Origin: Acorus gramineus
Lineage: Eukaryota; Streptophyta; Magnoliopsida; Acorales; Acoraceae
DNA: 64,000 nt
Assembly: GCA_030737835.1 (NCBI GenBank)
Contig: CM060851.1
Coordinates: 9,791,611-9,855,610, forward strand
Direction of reading: 5' to 3'
Part shown: in pieces, positions 1 to 12,546 of the stretch
How the letters are laid out: the number at the start of each line of letters is the position of its first letter
How positions within the stretch are numbered: the stretch's first letter is position 1
Translations under genes and position numbers: made by a program
Notes under the pieces: generated by a model
The model's database searches: none
What the model was told of the DNA's origin: nothing
The model's input: only the letters and a program-made list of their open reading frames with translations

Positions 1-519
1 CAAACTCACCCAAAAAAATTTCCTTGTTATATATATATATATATATATATAACAAACTATCTATAAAAAATATGTGATGTAGTATATATAACAAGCTCAC
101 CAAAAATTTTCCCCTCTTATATATTGTTAGGTTTCGTGACATTTTTTATATTTTTCTTTTTAGTATTTTATATTATTATGCATTTGGAGTAGCTTAGACT
201 TATGTATGCTTAGGTTATATCATAAGTTGCACGTTTTACATAATCAGATTTAATTTTGTTAGTATGCTAGATGAAGAGGTTTAAAGTTGGTTTTAGCATG
301 AAATATTCAGTTTTGAGTCACCTTTCATACAAAAGTGGAATTACATCATCTGGATTCATATAGCAAAAATTATGGCTGTTTTACCATTGTTGTCCCTAGA
401 GGGAGAAAGTGCAAGGTCTCTTATTCGTTGCTGTTTTTATCATTGTTAGAAGCTTCTTCTAATCTCGGCATAAAATAAGAAATTGTAGATATTTTTATTA
501 GCTTTCCAACGGAAGTTGT
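1..519 (+). repeat. Second copy of Gypsy LTR 5-prime part plus its flank
   Basis: This stretch repeats 7796-8330 almost base for base. It includes about 125 bp of (TA)n-containing flank and the first ~395 bp of the LTR, whose TG start is at about 126. Both copies stop matching the intact LTR at 10569-12549 at the same base, just after the GGAAGTTGT at 511-519. The copy continues off the left edge of the window. Because the non-LTR flank is shared too, this is a duplication of an already truncated locus rather than a separate insertion. Confidence 0.8.
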
Positions 520-832
520 AAAGGTCCCCTATCATCACCTCTTATACATCAATAGGGTGGGGTCCACCATCACATAAAAAATAGCATCAAATCACCTATC
601 ATCACCTCTTATACATCAATAGGGCCCACATGTGAAATCAACTATTTACATCTTATTCACATTTTATTCTTTATCAACCAATTAACTCAACTTTTATTAT
701 TACATTTTCCAATGAGAATAAAAAAAAAACACAACCAAATATAAAATCACTTATTCCATTGATAAAGTAATCTGTTCCTGGAATAGATATAAACCTCAGA
801 ATTGCTTATTCCTCGATCCAAAAGGAGGGTTA
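520..832. other. AT-rich spacer with a 30-bp direct repeat
   Basis: No gene is visible. A 30-bp sequence ending in CATCAATAGGG occurs at 528-557 and again at 595-624, 67 bp apart. The rest is AT-rich. Confidence 0.6.
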
Positions 833-2290
833 GAGTTTGCGCAAAAATGAGAAGGTGGCGGAGACAGGCAACAGCGACGGACGGTGCGGCAGGCACGGCA
901 CGGCACGGCACGGCACGGCACAGGCATTACATGGTGCGGTAGAGGAGTGTGTAGGCACGGCAGGGGCACAACAGAGGTGTGGCAAGGGTGCAACAGAGGA
1001 GCGGACAGGCGTAGAGACGGTCTCGAACATGTGGGCAGACAGCACGGATAGCGCGAAGAACAAAGAGAGAGGACAAAGGGCACACATAAAGGAAGACGTG
1101 TGCGGAGGCAACAATGCTGCGAAAAAGAGAAATAGCACACATAGAAGAAAAACATGTGCGGATGCAGCAAGAGGAGTCGCGATATTGCACGAAGAGTGCG
1201 AGGGGCGGTCGGTGCCGCAAGGAGATGCGCGGAGGTGTGCAAATCTGCGAGGAGGAGGATCATAGAGATCTCGAATGAAGAAAAGAAAGGCACAGATGCA
1301 TAGAGAATAAAAAATCAAGCAAAATGGACCCCTAGAACATCTTAATCGGACTTTCAGATAGGAAATAAAGTCCAATTTAGTGTTTTGAAATCCCGAACGG
1401 GAGGAGGGTGATCGGACGCGTCGGCGGTTGGCGGAGAGCAGCTGAGAGCAACGGATAGCACCGAAGGGTGCCCAGAGATGGCCAAGAGCGGCCGGAGGAT
1501 CACCGAGGGCTGCGGAGGGCCGCTGAAGAGCAACCGGAGGCTGCCGAGGACTGCCAGAGGTGGCAGAGGACGGCCAGTGGCGCTGGAGGACAGTCGAAGG
1601 GTGATCGAGGGTGACCAAAGGCGGCTGAAGAATCGCCAAAGGCGGTAGAGGGTGGCCGGAGGCGATCGAGGGCGGCAGAGGATCGCCGGAGGTGGTGGAG
1701 GGCGACTGAAGGATTGCTGGAGGGTGGCGGCCGACGGCGGAGGACTGCCGGAGGGCAGCGGCCGTTGGTGCTGGCATAGAAGAGCGGCAGTCACTGGTGG
1801 TGCACTCTGGTGGGTGGTGGCGTGCGCTGGGTGGCTCTGGGACGCACATGGGCATGCAGGAGGCGTGGACGGTCGCGCGAGATGGACGGAGGGCGCCGGG
1901 GATTTGTTGAGGATCTAGATGGTCGAGGTCGAGATGATGAAACAAACAAAGCAATGAAAGAAAGATATGGATATCAAAAGTCCTCCACTGCTCCAATTAA
2001 AAATTCCTCAATCGGAACGGGGAAGAAGAAAATAAAATATTTGTGGATCTAGGATTTTTGGGATAACTCTGATACCATATTGGAATAAAGGAAAATGAAT
2101 TATTGTTATTGTATTAGAGGAGTCAAATGCTCTATTTATAAATACATAAAAAAAAACCTAAAATACTAGAAAAGGAAACTAGAAAAACTATGAAACTAAT
2201 AATATCATAATAATGATTATAAAAACATAATATTCTCATAATAATAACTCTTTAATAATTATATAATAAAAAGACAAGACAAATTTCTAT
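833..2290 (-). mobile_element. Decayed LTR retrotransposon, no coding domain
   Basis: At 2066-2077 the plus strand carries the reverse complement of TGGTATCAGAGT, the usual primer-binding site for initiator tRNA-Met in plant Copia and LARD-type elements. It is followed at 2081 by TGGAATAAAGG, which would be the CA end of a minus-strand LTR. Upstream (833-2050) is an unusually GC-rich internal region built of GGCNGAGG-like and GGCAC repeats (a CGGCA run lies at about 893-921). Long frames there are low-complexity Pro/Ser/Leu or Arg/Gly and match no gag or pol domain I recognise. The other LTR was not found, so the limits are approximate. Confidence 0.4.
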
Positions 2291-2375
2291 TTGTAAGTAA
2301 GTATCAGCAAAGCACATCACATCTATCTACTAAAAAAAATGCATCACATACAATCCACCATCATAATTATATTGT

Positions 2376-2516
2376 TCAACATGCATCATCTACAGCAATG
2401 ATAGCACGTTTATCATAAAAGCTAATGTCATCAAATTTATAATCGTCTGAAGATTGTCCAAGGAGGCTCTCCATCTCTTCCGGGTTATTGGAAACCCATG
2501 GGTGATTCTCAAACTA
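2376..2516 (-). other. WAK C-terminal tail beyond a premature TAG
   Basis: Downstream of the TAG at 2516-2514 the same frame stays open for 45 codons to a TGA at 2378-2376. It begins FENHPWV and contains NNPEEMESLL, the conserved post-kinase tail of the WAK family. With the tail the protein would be 725 residues, the usual WAK length. Without it the predicted protein stops right after the last kinase helix. A single C-to-T change (CAG to TAG) would explain this. Confidence 0.75.
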
Positions 2517-5500
2517 TGCCAGCTTTAGTAGCTCCACCATGATTTCCATCATCGTTGGTCTTTCTTCCCCTTTGATGTTGAGGCATAGCATGGCGAGGTT
2601 GCAAATTTCAAGAATCAAATCCATCCTCCCATCTTTCACAATTTCATGATCTAAAATATCTACAATCTGACACTCTTTCATGGAAGACACAAATATATTT
2701 GCTAAATTTCTCTCCTTTTCATCAACCTTAGGAGAAACCGCCTTCCTCCTTGTCAGGAGCTCGGCCAGAACAACCCCAAAGCTGTAAACATCGCTTTTGT
2801 CCGTCAGCTGCCCTGTTTGCAAGCATTCAGGGTCCAAGTAACCCCATGTACCTTGCATGAACGTAATGAATTGGTCTTTGTCAATAGGGGTCAGCTTTGA
2901 GGCTCCAAAGTCGGATACCTTCACCTCGTGCTTTTCATCTAATAGGATATTGGAGGACTTGATATCTCCATGGAGGATTGGAGGGGAAGCCGCTGAGTGT
3001 AGATAGGCTATTGCTGATGCTGTTTCTGTGGCGATTCTCAATCGATCTTTCAAGCAAATTTGTCCTCCACCATGTATAAGTTGGAAGAGAGTCCCATTTG
3101 AGATATATTCATAAACCAGCATGGGAACCTCAACCTCTACACAGCAACCCAACAGTTTGACAACATTTCGATGGTTGATTTTAGATAGAATAATCATTTC
3201 ATTTGCAAATTGCATATTTTGCAATTCATTAACAACCATGGACTTTTTGACAGCGACTACTTGATTGTCTGGTAAAACTCCTTTGAAAACCATACCTTGT
3301 CCTCCTTGCCCAATGATATTGTTTTGGTTGAACTTGACGGTTGCCTTCTCTAGATCTTCTTTACTGAACATCTTGAAGGTAATATTTGGTTTTGATGAAA
3401 TTAGTTGTTGAAGATACAACCCACCATTTTGTTGAAAGAATTTCTCTTTAAGATTGTTGAGCTTTCTTGTTTGGAGTCCCAAATAAATCCAAGAACCAAT
3501 GAGAACCAAAATGAAAGGGATACTTGTTCCTGCATGTATATATAATCAAAACATATATACATTAGGGTAGCTTATATTTGTCGACTAAAAAATTTAAATT
3601 GGCATTATTAAATTAAAAAATTTAACTAATAACGAGAACATATATCCACATAAACCAAAAATGTTTTGAGTTTTGAAAGGTATATCTAACTCCACTTATG
3701 TAGAAAAAAATTATCGTTTGTCATAACAAATAGCAAAATGATCAATTGAGAGGAAAACATAGGCCATTGCGAATCGTTTGTATGTGTCTTCATTTATAGA
3801 ACATATTGTGACAAAAAATTTTACCAAATGAGAATTCATAACAATTAGAAGAGAATTCCTATCACGTTTTAGTATTACTTTTATGATTTTTGTGACTTGT
3901 CCACATCAGTTTGTATAGTAACACCATTTTGATTAACTATTTAGTTACCTGATCATTTCCTAATTTGTACCATTGTCTATCAGAACCTCAAAAACAAATA
4001 AAATCGAGTATACTAATAGGAATGAATAGGAAAGAATAGAAAAGATAAATGAGCAAAGAAATGCAAATGAAGAAATCAATCACAAGGGAATTTTTTTGTT
4101 TTTCTTTTTTTCGATGGATAAAGTCTAGATGTACTCTAGGGGCATCCACTATACTGGACAAGCATCATAAAGAAGATGTATATACTGCCCATGAATAATG
4201 ATCAGGGATCTCAAACACCACACACAAAATAAGAAGGTTAGTGAGGAGAGATTTACCAAGAGCCACTTGCATTACGGGAAACAAGCTTTTGCATTTATAT
4301 AGCTTAGGATCATTACTATGTTTTCCTTTTGAACAATTGCAATGGTAGCTTCCTTCTATGTTTGTGCAAATCCCATATGTGCAAGGATTGGCTATGCATT
4401 CATCAATATCTGCTAATACAATACCTAGTAAGAGGTATAACTACAACATAAAGTCATTAAGGAGAAAACAAAATATGAGTTAAAGAGCAAGACCTTGGCA
4501 TCCTCCAACATCATTAAGATAAGGATTCCCCTGATAACCTTCACTACAGTTGCAACGATAACCGGGGCCGTTAGTTGAGTTATAGCAGAAACTGTTCGGG
4601 CTAACACAAGCATAATCATTTGCCTTTTCAGCTTTGTCACATGTATGATTGCTAATGGCCCAATCCAGCACCATCGAAGCGATTTGGTCACTCTTACTGT
4701 AGAAATCGGTTGAGAGATCAGGAAGACCATGGAAAGTGAACCAGTTTCGATCAGTCAACAACGCGTAGCTGCAAGGGCTGAAATTACGTACTTCTACGTA
4801 ATCGTAGGTGTTGGTAATATTGATCTCAATGTATTTGACCTCTTTTGGGATGGACGCCTGGCAGCACCCGACCCCGTTGCATGAATCATTGCTAACCATT
4901 CTCGAGCTGTTGCAGATGGAGATACACCCTGTGGTGAAGCCTTCGTATCTGGCCTTTGTGGACTGAAGGATGGTAGCGTAGGTGTCACAACCCAGAGCGA
5001 TGAACTTGTTTTCTGTGTCGGAGAATGTGTAAGGGCCTTCTATATCAAGATCGAAATAAGGACTGAAGTTCGAGTTGTTGTAGCAGTCGAGAGCCAAATA
5101 TTGGGAGACGCGCACCTCGCCTGTTGGGAGAGATATACCTGTTTTTTTTATAGCAAAGTTATGGACATGTCCATTCATTCTTTATAAACCATGTCCGAAT
5201 GGTGATGAGAAGAAACAATAGAAAAATATAAGAAAAAAAGGAAAAGCAGAGAATGAGACAATAACAAAAGAAATGAGAGAAGAAAGGTAGAAAAGGTTTC
5301 TACCACACCTTCCCCACAATGTTTCCCCGCCCACTAGTCACCAATTCAAAGATGATCGTCTTCTAAGAGAGTACGGGACAGTCCCCCAAGGCAGGATCCC
5401 TAATCGAATGATAGATTAACAAGTCAATTCCTAAAGATTTTAAAATATACCTGTTATGCTGTAGTTGCCAATGAAGGTGTACGGCCGTTGTCCGTGCTTA

Positions 5501-5676
5501 GTATTTTCACAAGAGACATTGAAGTGGCGGTCCCTAGAGCAGTCTGCACCGATGCCAAAAGGGTAGGGGATGCTAACATCACCACATTTATCTTGGCAAC
5601 CAGGCTTTGCCTGGGATGCCACCAGTGTCAACTGCAGGAACTGAAGCACAGCAATTCCAAAAACCAACATCATCAT
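2514..5676 (-). CDS. Wall-associated receptor kinase-like protein (WAK family)
   Basis: Four exons are inferred from GT-AG signals: 5676-5451, 5138-4494, 4409-4257 and 3529-2514. Together they give 2040 nt (679 codons plus stop) with consistent phase-1 junctions. The N-terminus has a signal peptide (about residues 1-22), then a cysteine-rich GUB_WAK galacturonan-binding domain with a CGDVSIPYPFG motif and a GCDTYA-type motif. A calcium-binding EGF motif (DIDEC) fills exon 3. A membrane segment opens exon 4, followed by a Ser/Thr kinase. The glycine loop is GQGGQGMVFKG, the ATP lysine is in VAVKK, the catalytic loop is HGDIKSSNILLD and the metal site is DFG. The HGD catalytic loop makes it a non-RD kinase, a type often linked to immune receptors. 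WAKs span the plasma membrane and sense wall pectin. The frame ends at a TAG (2514-2516) that looks like a mutated CAG, because homologous coding continues beyond it. I see no other break, so the gene may be functional but shortened, or newly inactivated. Confidence 0.85.
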
Positions 5677-5739
5677 TAAGTGTGCTGAGATTTGCCCAGA
5701 GAAGAAGAAGATGAATTAAGGGTAGGGGATGCTAACATC

Positions 5740-7477
5740 ACCATATTTATTTAGATAGAGGGCCATGAATTTCAACGATCAGGGATCTTGAACCGTTCAA
5801 TGTAGTGAAGATGTCATAATCTATCAAAATGGTAGCGTTTCATCATGTCTTAAACCCAGGGGCGAACCCACGTGTACTGTGCGCGTGTATTAAAAAGAAA
5901 TAGAAACACTAACTCAGTCAATAAACAATAACAATAAAATATGACAAAAAAAAGTTTAAGCTCATTTTAAGCTCCCTAGATTGAAAAAAAAAATTGTTAG
6001 GCTTGGTCCGATTTTTAGTCCCGTCTGCAGCGCATACACTATAACATTATAATATATATTGGGCTATCATAATATATGAGCTTAATCGTAATATATGAAA
6101 ATTAAAAAATTTCATTTCTAAAAAAACTACGCTATTGTATCTAAGTATATATTTAATTTCATATAACAACATATACTTCAAAGTGAGTGTGTAATGTTTT
6201 AAAAAATAATAATTTTTAAGTCCCATTTTTTAGATTCTATTAGTGGGCTCTATGAGGTAACACATGAATAATATCTCTTATATTTTTATTTCCATTTTAG
6301 ATAACTTTTCCCCACAATTGATGAGTCGGTTACAATATCATTATTGTACCATTGGAAACCGTGAGAGGAGGGATTACTCACTATTTTTTTTTAATTCCTA
6401 TAATCGATTTTTAATATTCCATAATCAATGAATTGATTTATATATTTACATTTTGTTGAAGTTAAAAATTGATCTATTCTATTCGAAATGGAGCAATATA
6501 TATTAGTCATCAAAACATATACTTTATTAATTAGATTATGTTTAATATTTTTAAAATATTAAAACAAAAACATATGCTTTTGGCACCATAAAAATTGAGA
6601 TGAGTTTTGCCACTTGTATAAAATAGTAGAGTATCATTACACTCAGTCATTTTTACAGTCTCAAATGCAGTCTCATATATCACGTAGCCCCCTCCACTCA
6701 CTGTAACATGATATATATCTTATTAATTTTTTTTTCACATTTCTATAATAATATCATTCAATTTATTAGAGTATATATATTTCACATTTACAAAAGTACG
6801 TTTTGAACTGTAAAATGAACTAAGTGTACCATTTTGTAAAGTAAAATGTTAGGTAGAATCCTGCGGACAGTCCCACAGACAATGCCTACATGTTTTAATT
6901 TTCAGAAAAATAGTAAACATCATCAAATGAGATATATGTTTTGAAGAAAAATGTATATCCCTCCATTTCAAATTGAATGAACTCATTTTAACAAATGTAA
7001 TATTTTTTTTTTATCAATTAAATACCTCACTTAATGAGGTATATATATTGTTAAATGGCTAACGCGTAAGATAAATAAGACTGTATTTAAGGTTATAAAT
7101 AAGATTGCGTGTAACAATGCAAATGATGCTTATGTCAGCTCACGCTATCCTACTAGGCCAATCTATTGACTTGGCATGTTTAGTTCTGAAGCCTCCTATC
7201 TCCAATAAATTTCAAAAGTGATTGACAAGAGAATTCACAGTGAAGAGATCATGAATTTGTGTACCCATATTTGTCTTAAAAAATAAGAGTACGTACTTCA
7301 AACTTATTAAACAAATATTACGTTCTTGATCATACCTAACCACAAAAAATTATAGATATATTTTAGGATGACAACTTGCTACAAAGTCAAGATGAGCACG
7401 TCTTCTTCTTGTTTTTTTTTTTTTTTTTTTTTTGTGGAGACGCTCTCATATAGAATGGAAATAAAAGTTGTGAATGC
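5740..7477. other. AT-rich spacer upstream of the WAK-like gene
   Basis: No coding region is recognisable. It holds poly-T runs and, at about 6880-7110, one copy of a degenerate dispersed repeat whose partner lies at about 13800-14040. The first few hundred bases presumably contain the WAK-like promoter, but I cannot point to a definite TATA box. Confidence 0.5.
6880..7110 (+). repeat. Degenerate dispersed repeat (partner at 13800-14040)
   Basis: The order of short words is shared with 13800-14040 in the same orientation: ATAGTAAA(C/T)ATCATC, then (C/G)CTCCATTT, GTTGAATGAA-like words, a poly-T run and GAGGTATATA. Identity is roughly 70-75% by eye. The two copies flank the Harbinger-like element at 7481-13329. 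Confidence 0.5.
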
Positions 7478-7821
7478 TTAGGTATAGTTTGGCTACTTGT
7501 TTAGAAGTATTTCTGAACGACATTTGTTTTTGTAGAAGAAGAAGTGATTGCGTTTGGGAACCTAATAACTACTACTTCTCCTTCTGCAGAAGAATAAAAA
7601 CTCCTCTTTTGAGAAAAAAAAAACTCCTTCTGTAAAAGGAGTTTTTTCACATTTGTAGAAGTTAAAAAAAATTGATATTTTGACAAAAATACCTTTATGA
7701 AATTTTATAAATTTCTAAAAAACCATTTAAGTACAAAAATAACAAATTTTCTCTCACCTCTCCATGATACATTGATCGAGATGTACTATATATAACAAAC
7801 TCACCCAAAAAAATTTCCTTG

Positions 7822-7861
<40 letters not shown>

Positions 7862-7935
7862 CAAACTATGTATAAAAAATATGTGATGTACTATATATAA
7901 CAAGCTCACCAAAAATTTTCCCCTCTTATTTATAT

Positions 7936-8330
7936 TGTTACGTTTCATGACATTTTTTATATTTTTCTTTTTAGTATTTTATATTATTATGCATTTGGAG
8001 TAGCTTAGACTTATGTATGCTTAGGTTATATCATAAGTTGCACGTTTTGCATAATCAGATTTAATTTTGTTAGTATGCTAGATGAAGAGGTTTAAAGTTG
8101 GTTTTAGCATGAAATATTCAGTTTTGAGTCACCTTTCATACAAAAGTGGAATTACATCATCTGGATTCATATGGCAAAAATTATGGCTGTTTTACCATTG
8201 TTGTCCCTAGAGGGAGAAAGTGCAAGGTCTCTTATTCGTTGCTGTTTTTATCATTGTTAGAAGCTTCTTCTAATCTCGGCATAAAATAAGAAATTGTAGA
8301 TATTTTTATTAGCTTTCCAACGGAAGTTGT
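7936..8330 (+). repeat. Truncated 5-prime LTR of the Gypsy element
   Basis: It begins TGTTACG and matches the first ~395 bp of the 3-prime LTR at 10569. It ends abruptly at 8330, where RT coding begins. The same breakpoint is used in the copy at 1-519. Confidence 0.85.
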
Positions 8331-10546
8331 GGATGGAGCAGGTGGCTTTCCTTGGCCATGTAGTCTCGGCGGAGGGTATCTCTGTGGACCCTGAGAAGAC
8401 ACGTGCTGTGGTGGATTGGCGGCAGCCGTCTAGTCCAACTGAGGTTCAGAGTTTTTTGGGTCTTGTAGGGTATTATAGGCGATTCGTGGAGGTATTTTCT
8501 CATATTGCTGTTCCATTGACCCGATTGACTCGGAAGGATGCTCGATTTGTATGGACCCCCCAGTGTTAGGCGAGCTTCCAAGAATTGAAGAGGAGACTCA
8601 CCTCTGCGCCAGTTCTCACCATTCCTTCGAGCAGTGGAGGGTTCACTGTTTATTGTGATGCGTCCAATCAGGGTTTGGGTTGTGTCTTGATGCAGCATGG
8701 TAGGGTAGTCGCATGTGCGTCGAGGCAATTGAAGACACATGAGGAGAACTACCCCACGCATGATCTGGAGTTAGCAGCAATCATTTTTGCTTTGAAGATT
8801 TGGAGGACTACCTGTATGGTGAACTGTTTGAGTTATTCACAGACCATAAGAGCTTGGCATATTCGAGGACGCAATCTGATCTCAACATGCGTCAACGGCA
8901 CTGGGTGGAGTTTTTGAAGGACTGTGAGTGTGATATCACTTATCATCCAGGCAGAGCGAACGTGGTGGCTGATGCTCTGAGTCGACTACCAGTGGCGAGG
9001 TTAGCCCGACTAACTGTTAGGAGATGGAGACTCTTAGAAGAGGCTACGTGCTAGACTAGCTTCCAGGAGAATCCATTGGGCGGCTTTCTGACCAGGTTAG
9101 TGGTGCAGCCAGTTCTATTAGAGGAGATTCGGGAGGCTAAGCTTCGTGACCCGGATCTCACAGTTATTTCAAAGGGTGTTGCTAGAGGCGAGCAGGTAGA
9201 CTTCTTAGTTCGAGATGGCATCCTACGGTTTAGAGGCAGGATATGTGTGCCTGCAGATGTCACGCTTAAGCGGAAAATTTTGGATGAGGCTCATCGTACC
9301 CGCTATACCGTGCATCCTGGGAGCACGAAGATGTATCAGAGTCTTCGCTAGGCGTATTGGTGGCATGGAAGGAAGGCAGATATAGTAGAGTTTGTGGCTC
9401 GCTGTTTGGTCTGTCAGCAGGTAAAAACCGAACATCAAAGACCAGTCGGGAAGCTTCAGTCTATTGAGATTCCGCAGTGGAAGTGGGAGCAGATCACGAT
9501 GGACTTCATATCAGGACTGCCAAGGTCACGGAGCCGGCATGATGCGATTTGGGTGGTGACCGATCATTTGACGAAGTCCGCTCATTTTCTGCCGATGCGC
9601 ATGACTGATTCTCCCGATGCCTTAACTAAATTGTTCGTATCAGAGATCGTGTGACTTCATGGCACTCCCAGGAGTATTATTTCCGATCGAGTTGCACGCT
9701 TTACCTCAAGATTTTGGCGTGGGCTTCAGCAAGCCTTGGGTACTAGTCTACATTTTAGCACAGCTTTTCATCCGCAGACCGATGGTCAATCAGATAGGAC
9801 GATTCAGACCCTGGAGGATATGCTTCGTGCATGTATCCTGGATTTTGGTGGTAGCTGGGAGAAGCATTCACCACTCGTGGAGTTTGCGTATAACAATAGC
9901 TATCACTCTAGCATTCAGATGGCACCATTCGAGGCTTTATATGGTCGCAGCTGCAGATCTCTGTTATGCTGGGATGATGCTGGCGAGCGTCAGCTCGAGG
10001 GACCAGAACTAGTCCAGAAGACCTCTGAGAAGGTCAGGTTGATTCGAGAGCGTATTCGCACTACACAAAGCTAGCAGAAGAGCTATACGGATCATCGACA
10101 GGTGATCATGTTTTCCTTAAGGTTTCATCGACGAAGGGGGTATTCAGATTTGGCAGGTGAGGTAAGTTGAGTCCGCGTTTTATTGGTCCTTTCATGATTC
10201 TAAAGCGGATTGGAGAGGTGGCGTATCGTATCGCCTTGCCTCCACAACTTGCTCAGGTCCATGACGTATTTCATGTCTCCCAGTTGCGTAGATATCTCTA
10301 TGATCCATCGCACATCATTCCTTTTGAGTCAATGCAGTTAGAGCCAAATTTATCATTCCCAGAGCAGCTAGTTGAGATTTTGGATCATCACGAGAAGAGG
10401 CTTCGTGGTAAGGCTATCTCGTTGGTCAAGATATGATCGTAGTTCCGATCAGGTTCTGAGGCGACGTGGGAACGTGAGGATGAGATGCGTGATACTTATC
10501 CGCATCTATTTCCTCTCTCAGGTATGTTCTCCTAATTTGGAGGACC
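8329..10546 (+). pseudogene. Gypsy pol remnant: RT end, RNase H, integrase, chromodomain
   Basis: Successive frames encode the RT connection region ([11 protein letters not shown], about 8343-8560), RNase H ([10 protein letters not shown], about 8655-8990), and the integrase zinc-binding HHCC domain (about 9290-9430). The integrase core follows, with MDFISGLP and a SDRVARFTS motif where SDRDARFTS is usual. Last come the glutamate region ([11 protein letters not shown]) and a C-terminal SPRFIGPF...VFHVSQLR segment with chromodomain-like remains to about 10546. It is broken by stops near 8568, 9052, 9349, 9652 and 10072 and by frameshifts near 8800 and 10430, so it cannot make a functional polyprotein. 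Confidence 0.9.
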
Positions 10547-10555
10547 AAATTTCCT

Positions 10556-10568
10556 AAGTTGGGGAGAA
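10556..10568 (+). other. Gypsy polypurine tract
   Basis: A purine-rich GGGGAGAA run sits immediately before the LTR start TGTTAGG at 10569, the expected position and composition for the plus-strand primer. Confidence 0.75.
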
Positions 10569-12546
10569 TGTTAGGTTTCATGACATTTTTGATATTTTTC
10601 TTTTTAGTATTTTATATTATTATGCATTTGGAGTAGCTTAGACTTATGTATACTTAGGTTATATCATAAGTTGCACGTTTTGCATAATCAGATTTAATTT
10701 TGTTAGTATGCTAGATAAAGAGGTTTAAAGTTGGTTTCAGCATGAGATATTCAGTTTTGAGTCACCTTTTATACAAAAGTGGAATTAGATCATCTGGATT
10801 CATGTGAAAAAAGTTATGACTGTTTTACCATTGTTGTCCCTAGAGGGAGAAAGTGCGAGGTCTCCTATTCGTTTCAGTTTTTATCATTGTTAGAAGCTTC
10901 TTCTGATCTCGGCATAAAAAGAGAAGTTGTAGATATTTTTATTAGCTTTCCAACGGAAGTTGTATCATCTGAAGTGAACTTTCCTATGAGAAGTTATGAT
11001 TGTTTGAATCGAGGCTGCACACAATTTTTAAAGAAGGGCAATTTGGTATTTTTCCTAGAATTCTCAATTTCATTTAATTGAGTAGGTGAAGTCGGTGGGG
11101 GTGGGTGGTTATATTGAGAGAGAGAGAGAGAGAGAGGGTTCATCCGAGCCCTTTTTTTGGGCGGAGAAGTGAAGGGGAAAATTAGGAAAAAAAATTAGAA
11201 AAAACTTCATGGAGTGTTTCGTCCTACATTGGGAATTTGAAGGTTGTTAGGGTGAGTTCAGCTTGTATTGTAAGTTGTGAGGTGAGTGAAATCCTATGTC
11301 CTCCCTTAGTAGTTCACCTTTTGTGCTAATGTTGATGCTTCCGTTCTCTTTGTATAAATTAAAGTTGGGTGTGGTGAATCTATGCATAAATGGTTACTTG
11401 TTTGATTGAAATCAAAGAGGGATGGTTGAGAATTTAAGTAGTAAATGAATTTCCATGTTGACTTCTCATCAAGTTATGCTTGGTGTTTTGAATAAAACCC
11501 TCATGTGGTCATGTTGAATATAGTATGTTGTAATAGATTGCATCCGAAGATGATTGTCTTGAGTGATATGGTTTCATGTCGTTTCTTATGGTTTTGAGTA
11601 TTTGAATGAAATGATTATTTGCTAAATTTAAGTTGTTAATTGCGTCCTTGATTGATAAATCATGTTTTGAATGAATAATAATGGGGAGTTATTATTGGTG
11701 TTTAAATACCATGAATTGGTTTGAATGTGTGAACTTTATGTTGTGTATAATCGGCATAAAACTAGTATTAGAAGGGACGGGTTAAACATGAGTTGATCCA
11801 TATCTTCCTTACCCGATTAATGTGTTCAGTCAAATGCTTGCGGTTCCACGTAATGTGTGTGAAGATGAAATGTGGATGTGGATATGACTATTGTAGACTT
11901 TGTGTGCAGCTTTGTTAACTCTTAGGCCACTGAGTGCCGCCTAATATGTATTCCAGAGAGGTATGACGTGGCATAATATACTATGTGCAGCTTTCATTGA
12001 CTCTTAGGCCTGCTGAATGCCGCCTAATATGGTTCCTGGAGAGTTGTGAAGCAGGGCTTATGGGTACAGAAGAATTATTGTGTTATCAGATATATATGTG
12101 TGATTGTTAAGAAATAATTTATAGGGATTTCTCTCAATGGGCTTTGTGCTCACCCTTTTCTTTGGGCTGGATTTTTAAATCCAGGTACCACCACGGTTGA
12201 CATTCCTGAGTCCAGTATTGCACGAGGAGCTTAGGGTCGTGCATCACCGTCCCACTAGCAGAGCAGAGTCAGAGTTCTCATATTTTGTTCAGATCCATGT
12301 TGTATATTTCATTTTTGGCAAATGGATCTTGTGTACATAAGTCCTAGGGCTCTCACAGGACTGACAGTTGTTGTATGCATCTTTTGACATCTGTACAGCT
12401 GTCGTTGGCCAATTGGCCTTATATATATGTTTTGCTTCCGCTGTATGTTCTGAGTTCTTTGTCTTCTAATTGCATATTTTGAGTTATGATTTTCTGTATA
12501 TCAATTTTATTGTGACGATCTAGAAGAAGACCGCTTCTGGGTCGTG

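Noticed and set aside
796-1996. Long minus-strand Pro/Ser/Leu-rich frames and plus-strand Arg/Gly-rich frames
   Set aside because: They overlap in several frames and come from GC-rich GGCNGAGG-type repeats; no domain is recognisable.
7754-7948. Small Tyr/Ile-rich frame across a (TA)n tract
   Set aside because: It is a translation of the microsatellite.
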